From positions 2,754,501-2,818,500 of the forward strand of contig NZ_CP060404.1 of assembly GCF_014295035.1 (NCBI RefSeq): a stretch of DNA of 64,000 nucleotides, read 5' to 3'. Positions within the stretch are counted from its first letter, which is position 1. Each line of letters begins with the position of its first letter. This document shows positions 9,443 to 18,872 of this stretch, piece after piece. The notes beneath the pieces were generated by a model. The model was not told where the DNA came from, did no database searches, and saw only the letters and a list, made by a program, of their open reading frames with translations. The translations under genes were made by a program, and so were the position numbers. This DNA comes from Streptomyces buecherae. GTDB taxonomy: Bacteria; Actinomycetota; Actinomycetes; Streptomycetales; Streptomycetaceae.

Positions 9443-10390
9443 GTGACTGTTGACATCGACAAGGTGACGGGGCCCTCGGGCACCCCGGCTCCTGCCCCCG
9501 AGGCGATCAAGGCCATCCCGGTCCGGCACTACGGCCGCTGGATCTCGGCGGTGATCGCGCTCGGCCTGCTCGGCCTGCTCGTCAACGCCTTCGCGCAAGG
9601 CAAGGTGAACTGGGGCGCCGTCCCCGACTACTTCTTCGACAAGGACATCCTCAAGGGCGTCCGCAACACGATCTGGCTCACGATCGTCGCGATGGCGCTC
9701 GGTGTGGCCCTCGGCGTCGTGCTCGCCGTGATGCGGCTGTCGAAGAACCCGGTCACCGCGTCCATCGCGTGGGCCTACATCTGGTTCTTCCGCGGCACCC
9801 CGGTCTACGTCCAGCTCCTCCTGTGGTTCAACCTCGGCCTGGTCTTCGAGTACATCAACCTCGGCCCCATCTACCAGGACGAGTGGGCGGACTTCATGAC
9901 GCCGTTCCTGGCGGCGCTGCTCGGCCTCGGTCTCAACGAGGCCGCGTACATGGCGGAGATCTGCCGGGCCGGCATCCAGTCGGTGGACGAGGGGCAGACC
10001 GAGGCGTCGCACGCGCTGGGCATGAGCCAGGCCAAGACGCTGCGCCGGGTGGTGCTGCCGCAGGCGATGCGGGTGATCGTGCCGCCGACCGGCAACGAGT
10101 TCATCAACCTGCTCAAGACCACCTCGCTGGTGATCGCGGTGCAGTACTACGACCTGCTCCAGGCGGCCACCAACGTCGGCCAGACCTCGGGCGGCACGGT
10201 CGAGATGCTCTTCCTGGCGGCGATCTGGTACCTGGTGGTCACCAGCGTGCTGAGCGTCGGCCAGTTCTACCTGGAGCGGCGGTTCGCCCGCGGCTCGCTG
10301 CGTCAACTGCCGCCCACGCCGTGGCAGAAGGTCAAGGCCAACGTGGGCTCGCTGAGCACCCGCGGTACGAAGGGGGGTGGCGGCGCGTGA
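9443..10390 (+). CDS. Amino acid ABC transporter permease
   Basis: The 315-residue HisM/GlnP-type permease has one N-terminal helix (about residues 30-50), a five-helix transmembrane core, and a cytoplasmic EAA loop ([22 protein letters not shown], about 190-212) that docks with the ATPase. The conserved [13 protein letters not shown] segment is present. GTG 9443 follows AAAGG. The gene begins 40 nt after the binding-protein gene and overlaps the ATPase gene by 4 nt (GTGA). As a single permease gene it presumably forms a homodimer. Confidence 0.92.
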   Translation: MTVDIDKVTGPSGTPAPAPEAIKAIPVRHYGRWISAVIALGLLGLLVNAFAQGKVNWGAVPDYFFDKDILKGVRNTIWLTIVAMALGVALGVVLAVMRLSKNPVTASIAWAYIWFFRGTPVYVQLLLWFNLGLVFEYINLGPIYQDEWADFMTPFLAALLGLGLNEAAYMAEICRAGIQSVDEGQTEASHALGMSQAKTLRRVVLPQAMRVIVPPTGNEFINLLKTTSLVIAVQYYDLLQAATNVGQTSGGTVEMLFLAAIWYLVVTSVLSVGQFYLERRFARGSLRQLPPTPWQKVKANVGSLSTRGTKGGGGA

Positions 10391-11148
10391 CCGCCATGGT
10401 CAAGGCCGAGGGCGTGCACAAGTCCTTCGGACCCGTCGAGGTACTCAAGGGCATCGACCTGGAGGTCGCCCCGCGCGAGGTGTTCTGCCTCATCGGCCCC
10501 TCGGGTTCCGGCAAGTCCACGTTCCTGCGCTGCATCAACCACCTGGAGAAGATCAACGCCGGGCGGCTGTACGTCGACGGCGACCTGGTCGGCTACCGGC
10601 AGCAGGGCAACAAGCTCTACGAGCTGCGCGACCGCGAGGTCGCCGCGCAGCGCCGCGACATCGGCATGGTCTTCCAGCGCTTCAACCTCTTCCCGCACAT
10701 GACCGCGGTGGAGAACGTGATGGAGGCGCCGGTCCAGGTCAAGCGGGAGTCCAAGGCCGTGGCGCGGGAGCGCGCGCTGAGGCTGCTCGACCGGGTGGGC
10801 CTGGCCGACAAGGCGGGCAACTACCCGGCCCAGCTCTCCGGCGGGCAGCAGCAGCGGGTGGCCATCGCGCGGGCGCTGGCCATGGAGCCCAAGCTGATGC
10901 TCTTCGACGAGCCGACCTCCGCGCTCGACCCGGAGCTGGTGGGCGACGTGCTCGACGTGATGCGCGACCTCGCCGAGTCCGGCATGACGATGATCGTCGT
11001 GACCCACGAGATGGGCTTCGCCCGCGAGGTCGGCGACGCGCTGGTCTTCATGGACGACGGCGCGGTGGTCGAGACGGGCCACCCGCGCGAGGTGCTGACC
11101 AACCCGCAGCACGAGCGCACGAAGTCGTTCCTGTCCAAGGTGCTGTGA
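10387..11148 (+). CDS. Amino acid ABC transporter ATP-binding protein
   Basis: The 253-residue ABC ATPase has Walker [10 protein letters not shown], signature [17 protein letters not shown], Walker [15 protein letters not shown], and the switch histidine in VVTHEMGF. It closely matches the GlnQ/HisP subclass and powers import with the preceding permease. GTG 10387 overlaps the permease stop by 4 nt and has AGGGGGGTGG 8 nt upstream; ATG 10396 is an alternative. It is the last gene of the operon, and no accessory gene follows. Confidence 0.93.
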   Translation: MTAMVKAEGVHKSFGPVEVLKGIDLEVAPREVFCLIGPSGSGKSTFLRCINHLEKINAGRLYVDGDLVGYRQQGNKLYELRDREVAAQRRDIGMVFQRFNLFPHMTAVENVMEAPVQVKRESKAVARERALRLLDRVGLADKAGNYPAQLSGGQQQRVAIARALAMEPKLMLFDEPTSALDPELVGDVLDVMRDLAESGMTMIVVTHEMGFAREVGDALVFMDDGAVVETGHPREVLTNPQHERTKSFLSKVL

Positions 11149-11421
11149 GCCGCCGGCGCCCGACCCGGTTACCGGCCTCCCGGAGTCCGGAGTCCGGCGC
11201 CCGGGGCGGGCCGGGGCGGGGCGGCGCCTCGTGCGGACGAGGAGACGGACGAGACGGCGGCACGGGCCCACGCGGCCCGTGCCGCTCCCACACGCCCACT
11301 TGTCGCACGCCCACCCGCCGCGCGGCGTCCCCGGCTCCGGGGCGGCCGGCCACCCGTCGCGCCGCCGGCCCGGCGGGCGCCGAAATCACCGGAGTCTTCG
11401 GAGTCGCCGGAGCCTCCGGGC

Positions 11422-12207
11422 CTACTTGAGGCCGAGCACCAGGGCGTCGGTGGCCGAGCACCACACCGGGCGTGCCTCGTCGAACCCGGCCGCGCGCAGC
11501 GCCGCCACGTGCCAGTCCACCGACTCGTCGTTGCCGTCGTGGTCGTTGCTGACCTCGGTGGGATTGTTGAAGATCTTGAACCGCTCGGCCGCAGGCCCGC
11601 CCAGCACCTCGTCGGCGGCGACCGCCCGCCACCAGTCGGCCCAGTCCTGCACGCCCTCGGCCCGCTCGCGCTCCTGCCGCGCCTTGCGGAACCGGCGCTC
11701 GGCGGCATTGATCCGGGGCGTGGACGGGACGGGCATATGGTCGGCGTTCATGAACACCCCGCCCTCCCGTACCAGCTCCGCGACCTGCCCGTACAGCGTG
11801 CTCAGCGCGTCGCTGTTCAGCCAGTGCAGCGCGGTCGCGGTGAGCACCGCGTCGTACGAGGCGTGCGGCAGCTTGCTCCGCCACTCGGGGTCCCGCAGGT
11901 CGGCGGTGACGAACTCGACGCGGCGCTCGTCCGCGAAGTACCCGCGCGCGATGGTCAGCAGCGCCGGGTCGAGGTCGACGCCGGTGCTGGTGGCCTCGGG
12001 GAAGCGGGCCAGCACGCGGTCGCTGATGCTGCCGGTGCCGCAGGCCAGGTCGAGCACGCGCGGCGCCGGGCCGACCGTCGCCTCGACCATGTCGAGCATG
12101 GCCCGGAACCGCTCCTCGCGGTCCGGCATGTACCACTCCTGCTGCCGGTCCCAACTGGCCTGCCAGGCTCGCCAGTCAGCGCCCGCAGCCGTGATCGTCT
12201 CCGTCAT
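11422..12207 (-). CDS. Class I SAM-dependent methyltransferase
   Basis: The 261-residue protein has a Rossmann methyltransferase core: motif I VLDLACGTGSISDRVL (about residues 60-75), acidic motif II in TGVDLDPALL, motif III region FVTADLRDPEW, and motif IV-like DAVLTATALHWL. The acceptor substrate is unknown. ATG 12207 has GGGAGGG 6 nt upstream; the longer frame to 12258 is unlikely. It is divergent from the second CGNR gene across a 98-bp spacer that contains only weak inverted repeats. Confidence 0.85.
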   Translation of the reverse strand: MTETITAAGADWRAWQASWDRQQEWYMPDREERFRAMLDMVEATVGPAPRVLDLACGTGSISDRVLARFPEATSTGVDLDPALLTIARGYFADERRVEFVTADLRDPEWRSKLPHASYDAVLTATALHWLNSDALSTLYGQVAELVREGGVFMNADHMPVPSTPRINAAERRFRKARQERERAEGVQDWADWWRAVAADEVLGGPAAERFKIFNNPTEVSNDHDGNDESVDWHVAALRAAGFDEARPVWCSATDALVLGLK

Positions 12208-12305
12208 CGCGACCCTCCCATGACCTCTACGTAATACCCTGATAGCCACAGCAGTCATTACCCCACTGCACCGACGACCATAGACCGCCTCCGTAAGGAC
12301 TACAA

Positions 12306-12980
12306 GTGGAACTGGCCTATTACTCGGATCTCGCCGTCCAGCTCGTCAACAGCGAGGAGCCCGAGCGCGGCACCGACGGGCTCACCTCGGTCGAGGCCGT
12401 ACGGGACCTGTTCGGCCCGAGCCAGCAGGTCGCGCGGCGGGCCACCGAGGCCGACGTGACCCGGCTGCGCGGGGTGCGGGGGCGGCTGCGCGCCGTCTTC
12501 GAGGCGGCCGACCGAGGCGACGAGGTGCTGGCCGTCGACCTGCTCAACGCGCTGCTCCTTGAGTTCCCGGTGAGCCCGCAGATCTCGGGGCACGAGGTAC
12601 GGGACGAGGACGGCCGGCCCAAGTGGCACATGCACATCGCGGACTACGCCGCCAACGCTGGCGCCAGCTACGCGGCCACCGCCTCCATGGGGCTCGCGTT
12701 CCACCTCACCGAGCTGGGCGCCGACCGGCTCGGCATCTGCGAGGCGTCGCCGTGCCGCAACGCCTACCTCGACACGTCGACGAACCGTTCCCGACGCTAC
12801 TGCTCCGACCGCTGCGCCACGCGCGCGAACGTCGCCGCCTACCGGGCCCGCAAGCGCCTGGAGAGCGAGCGCTCCGGACGCCCGGAGCGGCCGGCCAGCC
12901 GGCCGAGCGGCCCCCGCCCCGAGCCCACCGGCCGTACCGCCGAGGCCGCCCACGACAGCAGCCCCGCCACCGAGCGCTGA
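12306..12980 (+). CDS. CGNR zinc-finger-family regulator (variant motif)
   Basis: This is the second member of the family in the window, at 224 residues. The N-terminal helical ABATE-like domain (about residues 5-135) is followed by the zinc finger with C145, C150, C166 and C170; the signature reads CATRAN instead of CGNR. The basic C-terminal stretch AAYRARKRLESERSGR and a Pro/Arg-rich tail follow. GTG 12306 has TAAGGA about 7 nt upstream. Its last 142 bp overlap antisense with the 3' part of sodX, so the two transcripts converge. It is divergent from a methyltransferase gene. Confidence 0.75.
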   Translation: MELAYYSDLAVQLVNSEEPERGTDGLTSVEAVRDLFGPSQQVARRATEADVTRLRGVRGRLRAVFEAADRGDEVLAVDLLNALLLEFPVSPQISGHEVRDEDGRPKWHMHIADYAANAGASYAATASMGLAFHLTELGADRLGICEASPCRNAYLDTSTNRSRRYCSDRCATRANVAAYRARKRLESERSGRPERPASRPSGPRPEPTGRTAEAAHDSSPATER

Positions 12981-13348
12981 CCGGCCCCCGGCGGCGGACG
13001 CAGCCGGGCCAGCGCCCGCGCCACCACCAGCTCGTCCGGGACGGCGCCGAACTCGCGGCTGTCGTTGTGGACGTACGGGTTGTCCCCCTCGACCCACCAA
13101 CCACCGGGCCGCCGCCCCACGACGCGCTTGACGATCAGCAGGTCCTGCGCGAACGGGTGGCACAGCACGACCACGTCGCCGACCCGCACGCCCGCCCCGT
13201 ACCGCACGACGAGCTGGTCACCCGGGCGCAGCGTGGGCACCATCGACGGGTTGTACACCTCGGCGAGACCGATCCGCAGCAGCCCGTGACGCTCGCCGTC
13301 TTCCCCCTGCCCACGCTCGCGGCCACGCTCCTGCGTCCGCTCCGGCAT
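12839..13348 (-). CDS. sodX: Nickel-type superoxide dismutase maturation protease
   Basis: This 169-residue S26 (signal peptidase I-like) protease has the nucleophile in NPSMVPTLRPGD (S35) and the general-base lysine in LLIVKRVVG (K74), plus the family box EGDNPYVHNDSREFGAV. In this family SodX removes the short N-terminal extension of NiSOD so that the new His1 can bind nickel. It is divergent from sodN, the expected partner. ATG 13348 is favoured over GTG 13351 because GGAGGT sits 6 nt before it. The last approximately 45 residues are Arg/Gly/Ser-rich, encoded opposite the CGNR gene, and probably unstructured. Confidence 0.92.
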   Translation of the reverse strand: MPERTQERGRERGQGEDGERHGLLRIGLAEVYNPSMVPTLRPGDQLVVRYGAGVRVGDVVVLCHPFAQDLLIVKRVVGRRPGGWWVEGDNPYVHNDSREFGAVPDELVVARALARLRPPPGAGQRSVAGLLSWAASAVRPVGSGRGPLGRLAGRSGRPERSLSRRLRAR

Positions 13349-13448
13349 CACGGCACCTCCCGGTCCGTCGCTCCATCAGTCCCGGTCCGACACCGGACTT
13401 TTGTCCTAAGCCCCCCGGGCCACCCGAGAAAAGCCTTCCCTCACGGAG

Positions 13449-13454
13449 TAATCT
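13449..13454 (+). promoter_or_regulatory. Candidate -10 of sodN promoter
   Basis: TAATCT lies 38 nt before the sodN start in the divergent sodX-sodN region. No convincing -35 hexamer is seen. In S. coelicolor sodN is repressed when nickel is low through the small RNA s-SodF, which pairs near the ribosome site; that RNA is not encoded here. Confidence 0.4.
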
Positions 13455-13491
13455 CGCACCTGAGAAGACGATCACGAGGAAGGACAGCTCT

Positions 13492-13887
13492 ATGCTTTCC
13501 CGCCTGTTCGCCCCCAAGGTAAAGGTCAGCGCCCACTGCGACCTTCCCTGCGGCGTGTACGACCCGGCCCAGGCCCGCATCGAGGCCGAGTCGGTCAAGG
13601 CAGTCCAGGAGAAGTACCAGGCCAACGAGGACGAGCACTTCCGCGCCCGCGCCACCATCATCAAGGAGCAGCGCGCGGAGCTGGCCAAGCACCACATCTC
13701 CGTGCTGTGGAGCGACTACTTCAAGCCCCCGCACTTCGAGAAGTACCCGGAGCTGCACCAGCTCATCAACGACACCCTCAAGGCCCTGAGCGCGGCCAAG
13801 GGCTCCACCGACCCGGCCACGGGTCAGAAGGCCCTGGACTACATCGCCCAGGTGGACAAGATCTTCTGGGAGACCAAGAAGGCCTGA
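13492..13887 (+). CDS. sodN: Nickel superoxide dismutase
   Basis: The 131-residue precursor has a 14-residue leader before His15, and after removal the mature 117-residue enzyme begins with the nickel hook HCDLPCGVYDP. The ligands His1, Cys2 and Cys6 correspond to H15, C16 and C20. The rest is the four-helix bundle of NiSOD, ending FWETKKA. It disproportionates superoxide in the cytoplasm as a hexamer (family knowledge). The AAGGAC ribosome site lies 6 nt upstream. The 3' end of the gene is the integration point of the mobile element that follows, and the reading frame and stop codon are preserved. Confidence 0.97.
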   Translation: MLSRLFAPKVKVSAHCDLPCGVYDPAQARIEAESVKAVQEKYQANEDEHFRARATIIKEQRAELAKHHISVLWSDYFKPPHFEKYPELHQLINDTLKALSAAKGSTDPATGQKALDYIAQVDKIFWETKKA

Positions 13888-14006
13888 GCCGCCCGCCGGC
13901 TTCTTTCAGCCTCTTTTCGGCGAGCCCCCACCAGGCGCCCGCCCCGCTCTTCCTCGCACCCGGTTCGCCCGCTGTCATCCGTGACGGGGGCGGGCCGGGT
14001 GCGGTC
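13869..14006. repeat. Left attachment-site repeat (attL) at sodN 3' end
   Basis: The first 52 bp (13869-13920, last codons of sodN onward) match 23069-23120 with 7 differences, in exact register (offset 9200). Further exact blocks follow: 20 bp at 13953-13972 versus 23166-23185 and 18 bp at 13989-14006 versus 23204-23221. Each copy contains the sodN tail and its terminator hairpin. It is the left border of the integrated element, next to the recombinase remnant. Confidence 0.7.
13953..14005 (+). terminator. sodN terminator hairpin (left copy)
   Basis: The arms CGCACCCGG-TTC-GCCCGC and GCGGGC-CGGGTGCG can pair around a loop of about 17 nt, 65 nt after the sodN stop. The same structure recurs at 23168-23219. 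Confidence 0.55.
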
Positions 14007-15001
14007 TTCTTCTCCGGGCCCGAGTCGCGCGTAGACCCGCAGCGTGCTCACGGCGGACGCGTGCCCGAGGGCCAGCTGGACCTGCTTGACTCTCGCGCCG
14101 CCGGCGATGAACGCGGAGGCGTAGAAGTGCCGCAGGTCGTGGGTGACCATGTTGGCAGCTCGACGGCTTGCGGCCCTCGTGCTTGGCCGTCTCGCTCTCC
14201 TCCGCCTGGAGCGCTCTGCGGGCACAGTTCCACTCAGTCTTCCAGCGGCGATAGTTGAGCGGCTCCCCCTCCTCCATCGTGAACAGCCACTCCTTGGATG
14301 GGCATGCAGCAAGATGCGCGAGGAGCGCGTCGGTGACGACCTGACTGAAGCCGCCGCCGGTCGACGTGGATGGTGCCGGTTTTGAAGTCGACGTCCGACA
14401 CCTTAAGGCCGAGTAGTTCACCGATACGCAGTCCTGATCCGGCAAGGGTGACGACGGCCGCGCGGATGTACGACGACATCACGCGCGCCATCGCCTCGAC
14501 CTGCTCGACCGTGGACGGCGTGACCTCCGCGTCCAGCATGGCCGGGAGGGTGATCCGGCGGCACAGGCTGGAGGCGATGACCTTGTCGTCCACGGCCGCC
14601 GTCATCACGCGCACCAGGACGTCGTAAACGTTCTGCGCGCTGCCGGGGCCGAGCTGGTCGTATAGGTGCTTGAAGAGCACCTGTACGTCGTTGCGGCGTA
14701 TCGTCGCGATGGAGCGGGCGCCCGGCGCCGGTAGGAGGTGGAGCCGTAGCGCGTTGTCGGAGATGCGCTCGCCCGCCTCGCTGGCGATGAACGAGCTCTC
14801 CCGCTTCTCGGGGTACTTTTCGAAGGTGACGCGGCCGACACGGGGATCGACGTACTGGCCGGTGACCATGCTGGCCGTGTCTTCGCCGAGCCAGCACTGG
14901 GCGTCGAGCTTCCGCTCGACCTGCCGAGCGTGCTCCTTGCCGTTGAGGTCGCAGTAGCGGGCCCGCCATTTGCCGTTCGGGCGCTTCTGAATGTTGGCCA
15001 A
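13980..15001 (-). pseudogene. Tyrosine recombinase (integrase), frameshifted
   Basis: The TTG start at 15001 has GAGGAG 9 nt upstream and begins LANIQKRPNGKWRARY, the typical N-terminus of actinobacterial element integrases. The SAM-like core-binding domain and the first catalytic arginine (LAGSGLRIGELLGL) are in the first frame. At about 14360 the frame shifts and about 25 expected residues are missing. The next part (VVTDALLAHLAACPSKEWLF) is in a second frame. After about 14165 the catalytic HDLRH, LGHAS and nucleophile tyrosine of TLRVYARL are in a third frame. All catalytic residues survive but no single frame encodes them. The C-terminal end near attL is undefined. Confidence 0.85.
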
Positions 15002-15067
15002 GTGGGCTTCTCCTCTTGTGGCACGGTGGAGGGGGTATGTGATCCCGTGTTGCTTGGGGGTGACCAT

Positions 15068-15787
15068 GGCGCGGCGGAAAGCCGTGGGAGGTCAGTGATG
15101 AGCTGTGGGCGGTGATCGAGCCGCTGTTGCCGAAGCATGAACGACGGTTCCGGCACCCGGGGCGCAAGCGGATCGATGACCGTAAGACGCTGCAGGGTGT
15201 GCTGTTCATCCTCTACACCGGAATCTAATGGGATTATCTGCCGCAGGAGTTGGGGTTCGGTTCCGGCCCTACCTGCTGGCGGCGACTGGCCGAGTGGCAG
15301 CAGGCCGGAGTGTGGCACGCGCAGCGGGTGCTGCTGGATCGGTTGAGGGCGGCGGACCGTCTGGACTTCTCCAAGCGTCACCGTTGACGCCTCGCATGTG
15401 CAGGCCAAGCGGGGGCCAAGCAACCCAAAAGTCGGTCCGAGTCCGGTTAGCCGTGCCCGGCTCGAAACACCACGTGCTGACCGACGCCCACGGCACCCCG
15501 CTGCGGGTGTCGTTGACGGGAGGGCACCGCAACGACGACACCCAACCCCTGCCACCGGCCGACAGCCTGCCGCCGGTACGGAGGCAAGCGGGGCCGGCCT
15601 CGGCGCAAGCCCCGCACCTCGTACGCGGACCGCGGCTACGACCACGACATCGCCTGGCTCCACGGCCCTCGACGCTCACGAACCCGCTGGGAGGCCCGAG
15701 ACGACATGCGCGACGCCTTCCTCCAACTCGCTCACTCCATGCCCCACGCCCACAAGCACCAAGCATTCTGAAAGCCTCCCTAAGGGC
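15068..15787 (+). pseudogene. IS5-family-like transposase remnant
   Basis: Across shifted frames the sequence reads SDELWAVIEPLLPKHERRF, then KTLQGVLFILYTGI followed by a stop, LPQELGFGSGPTCWRRLAEW, and later KHHVLTDAHGTPLRVSLTGG, a DDE-transposase segment typical of IS5-type elements in Streptomyces. There are several in-frame stops and frameshifts. The sequence GCATTCTGAAAGCCTCCCTA at 15766-15785 looks like the right terminal repeat of such an element; I do not find its partner on the left, so that end is probably lost. Confidence 0.7.
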
Positions 15788-15891
15788 GTGCAGATATTTA
15801 ACTCGCTGTCTTGATCTTGCTTCGGTTGGGGCCGGCCGCGAGGAATGTTGCAATGACGACTGGGTGTGCGGAACCGGGCGGTGGAGGGGGT

Positions 15892-16080
15892 GACGTGGTG
15901 GCCGTGCGCTTACAGGAGCGGGCGGACTTCTTGGTTCGCGCGGCTGATGGTCACGCCGGAGACGTTGAAAAGTTGCCCGAGGAGGTTCACTGTGCCGAGT
16001 TTGCGCAGGTGGAGCACGGTGGCCAGGATGCGGCCAGCTGGGGTGAGCTTGGCTTTTGCGCCCGTGCCGGGGGCCACTAG
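15892..16080 (-). pseudogene. Transposase C-terminal remnant (HTH segment)
   Basis: On the minus strand an open stretch reads APGTGAKAKLTPAGRILATV, then LHLRKLGTVNLLGQLFNVSG and VTISRANQEVRPLL, followed by TAA. This is the winged-helix part of a DDE transposase family (LTPAxRxLATVLHLR...VSxxTISRA). A further weak extension continues past the stop to about 15797. It is clearly a fragment. Confidence 0.6.
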
Positions 16081-16241
16081 CCTCGAGCTTTCGTGACGGT
16101 CCGCCGAAGGAGTCGGTGGACCGTTTTCGTGCCATGGGCTGAGGGTGGCCAGGCTGAGGGCCCGAGTGTCGTCTCGGGGTGGCGCCGGGTTCCACTGCTC
16201 CGGGTGTCGGGGTGCTGTCGTAGGGACGGAGAAGCTGCCGA

Positions 16242-17561
16242 TTAGCCGGGGCTTGGTAGGAGTGCGAGCCGTTCGAGGGCGGCGGTGATGTGACTGGTCC
16301 AGGGCCAGTGCCCGGCCAGGCGGAGGATGCGGCGGCGGCCGGTGGTGACGAGCTGTCCGGCCGTGGTGAAAGGCGGAGCCGTAGTCAGCGGGGCTCCCAG
16401 AGGCAGGCCTTGCCTGTCAGGGCGAGCATCGGCACTCAGGCCAGCGGGTCGAGTGCGAGTTGCACGATCTCCTACCAGATCCGGTTCTGGGACGTGCGGT
16501 GCAGGGGGAGGTTGCGCAGTCCGGTGGCCCGGGCGGCGCGGATGCGGTCCTCGGCTCGGGCCCGCAACCGGTGACGGAGTTCGAGCTCGGTGATCGGCCG
16601 GCCGACGGTGTTGGTCGCGAAACACGTCAACCGCATGGCGTTCGCATCCGTGAGCCGCAACTGGGGCCCGGGATGCGGCCCCTCCTTCCTGACGACCAGC
16701 CGCGTCCCCTTCGGCCGACCGGTAAGGACATCACCGGTGAGCTCGGCGACCCAGGCCCCTCGCGGATCTCGCCGCCACTCTCGACGGCTAGCGTCCAGGC
16801 CGAGGTCGGAACCCGCAGCACATGCTGGTAAATCTGCTCGGTGACTGTCATGCCGACCGAGTAGGACAGCCACCGCCCCCGCCGGGCGAGCCAGGCCACG
16901 AAGTCGTGAGCCCCGCCTGCCGAATCGGTACGGACCAGGGTCCGGCGCCCGCGCCGGTACTTCTTCGGCAGCTGGGCCAGGGCCAGCCGGGTGGCGGCGA
17001 TGTGGTCGGCGGCCGTGTTCGATCCCGCATTACCCGCTCTGAGTAGGGCTGTGAGTGGTTCGCCCGTGCCGCCCGGACCGTGGTCGACGAACCCCATCAG
17101 CGGGTGGTGGCCGTAGCTTCGCTTCCACGTGGGTGCGGCGTCCTCCTTGTCCGAGTGCGCGATCACCAGCACACCGTCCAGGTCCACGGTGACCGTCCCA
17201 CCCGCATCAGGCGCTTCCTGGCCGGCTAACCGCCAGCCGTGTTGGCGGACTTCAGCTCGCGCGGCACGGATGGCCCGCAGGGCCTTCTCCCCGGAGGCGG
17301 CGAGGGTGTCGATGAAGCGGGAGACCGTTGGGTCGGAGGGGACCGGCCCGAACACGGCCGGCTCGGCCCGCAGCATGGCGACATCCGCGAGCAGTCTCCG
17401 CCCAGCGCGACCGCCAGGGCCGCGTCCAGCAGGATCTTGCCCGGATCGTGCACCGCCCGAGCCTTCCGCCACGGCGTCAGCGCCGCTGATATCGCCGTGT
17501 CCAAGCCGGCCTTGCGGACAGTCTCCACCGGCAGCACGCCCTCGGCCTGCGAGACCACCAC
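16242..17561 (-). pseudogene. IS1380-family transposase, multiply disrupted
   Basis: It can be assembled from four frames. Segments visible: AGLDTAISAALTPWRKARAV; VPSDPTVSRFIDTLA; the DDE aspartates in TVDLDGVLVIAHSDKE and LVRTDSAGGAHDFVAW; then VAELTGDVLTGRPKGTRLVV and NAMRLTCFATNTVGRP; the glutamate region RARAEDRIRAAR; and RNLPLHRTSQNRIW ending in TAG, beyond which similarity continues across two more stops to 16242. Overall length and motif order equal a full IS1380 transposase. It seems to have inserted into an IS110 element, whose truncated 3' half begins about 17578. Confidence 0.8.
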
Positions 17562-17577
17562 CCGGCCGCCGCCCTCG

Positions 17578-18079
17578 ACGCGTCATCCCCTCCCTGGCCA
17601 CATCCCTGACCGCCGTCCACACCCAGCGACAGGCGATGGAAGCCCAGATCAACACGCTTTTGGAGGCCCACCCTCGCTCCCCGGTCCTGACGTCGATGCC
17701 CGGCGTCGGCGTCAGGACCGCCGCCGTCCTGCTGATCACCGTCGGCGACGGCACCAGCTTCCCCACCGCCGCCCACCTCGCCTCCTACGCCGGCCTCACA
17801 CCCACCACCAAGCAGTCCGGGACCTCATTCCACGGCGAACACGCACCCCGAGGCGGCAACCGCCAACTCAAACGGACCATGTCCCTGTCCGCCTTCGCCT
17901 GCATGAACGCCGACCCGGCCTCCCGCGCCTGCTACGACAAGCAACGAGCCCGCGGCAAGACTCACACCCAAGCTCTCCTGCGCCTCGCCCGCCAACGCAC
18001 CAGCGTCCCGTTCGCCATGCTCCGCGACGGCACAATGCACGAATCCCGGACACCGCAAGACGTCGAGCTCGCCGCATAA
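17578..18079 (+). pseudogene. IS110-family transposase, C-terminal half
   Basis: The 167-residue open end contains LTSMPGVGVRTAAVLLITVG (helix-hairpin-helix start of the Transposase_20 domain), HLASYAGLTPTTKQSGTS, and RGGNRQLKRTMSLSAFACM carrying the conserved serine region. The N-terminal RuvC-like DEDD domain is absent; the sequence upstream belongs to the IS1380 remnant. Inactive by itself. IS110 elements encode their guide (bridge) RNA outside the ORF; I cannot recognise one here. Confidence 0.8.
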
Positions 18080-18246
18080 CCCCAACTCCGAACCACACCA
18101 AACCCGACAGGGGCGCCTTGACGAAGGGCATAAAGGCACCCCCGAGGGGGACTCGGGAGGAGGCGCAGCCCATCGTCCGCCGCACGGAGCCGGTAGAGAT
18201 CACGGCACACTTTCTCGGCACACGTGTCTCTCAAGTCGCGCCGGCT

Positions 18247-18279
18247 AGACGCTGGTTGGCCTATGCTTGCCAGGCGTCT
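18247..18279. promoter_or_regulatory. Inverted repeat in front of the HD-ATPase cassette
   Basis: AGACGCTGG and CCAGGCGTCT form an inverted repeat with one bulged G, separated by 14 nt that include TATGCT (a possible -10). It ends 13 nt before the first cassette gene. It could be an operator or a leader hairpin. Confidence 0.4.
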
Positions 18280-18292
18280 GAAGGGGTGGGGC

Positions 18293-18778
18293 ATGACGGC
18301 ATCGGGCGAGACTGGACCGGAAGCTAGATCTGTTCGCAATGAGTTCGCACTAGAGCGCTATCGGTACATCCTGCAGCAGATCCATGCAGTGAATGAGAAT
18401 GCGTATCGCTTTCTCGCTATCTACCAAACGCTCGCTACGTCCCTGGTTGGTGCGGCACTTGCACTCTTCGTTGGGTACCGGAAGTGGGGAGTGTCACCAG
18501 ACACAGCACGGGGAGGAGTAACTGGGCTATTGATCCTTGCCACGATGGTTGCCGCGTTTACTGTGGCACTTGTCGTGGTGGGGGCCATCACCTGGCTTGA
18601 TTACCGCAACGAGGAATGCGACCTTACTGATGATATTGTGGCTCCAGGATTTCGCAGGCGCCCGCGGCCCGGAAACCTGATGCGGTGGTATGAAACTTAT
18701 GTGCTTCTATTCATCGGCGTCTCCGTGATTCTCATGTGGGTACTCGCCGGATTGTTTATTTTTCCGAAAATTGAGTAG
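18293..18778 (+). CDS. Three-TM membrane protein, partner of HD-Hsp90-like ATPase
   Basis: The 161-residue protein has an amphipathic N-terminal helix (ALERYRYILQQIHAVNENAY, about residues 19-38), hydrophobic segments at about 40-62, 76-103 and 135-157, and a charged cytoplasmic or periplasmic loop with ECDLTDD at 108-114. It has no recognised catalytic motif. ATG 18293 has AAGGGG upstream; an in-frame ATG at 18224 lies before the inverted repeat and lacks support. Base composition is clearly more AT-rich than the chromosome. The next gene on the same strand begins 94 nt downstream, so co-expression is likely. A role as membrane effector or anchor of a defence cassette is inference only. Confidence 0.75.
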   Translation: MTASGETGPEARSVRNEFALERYRYILQQIHAVNENAYRFLAIYQTLATSLVGAALALFVGYRKWGVSPDTARGGVTGLLILATMVAAFTVALVVVGAITWLDYRNEECDLTDDIVAPGFRRRPRPGNLMRWYETYVLLFIGVSVILMWVLAGLFIFPKIE

Positions 18779-18872
18779 CGCAGCAGTGTGAGGCTCTACC
18801 GGGTCACATGGCGACGTCAGCGCCACTACAAATAAACGCGGTCAAATTTACAGAAGATTCCTTGGGGGAGTC

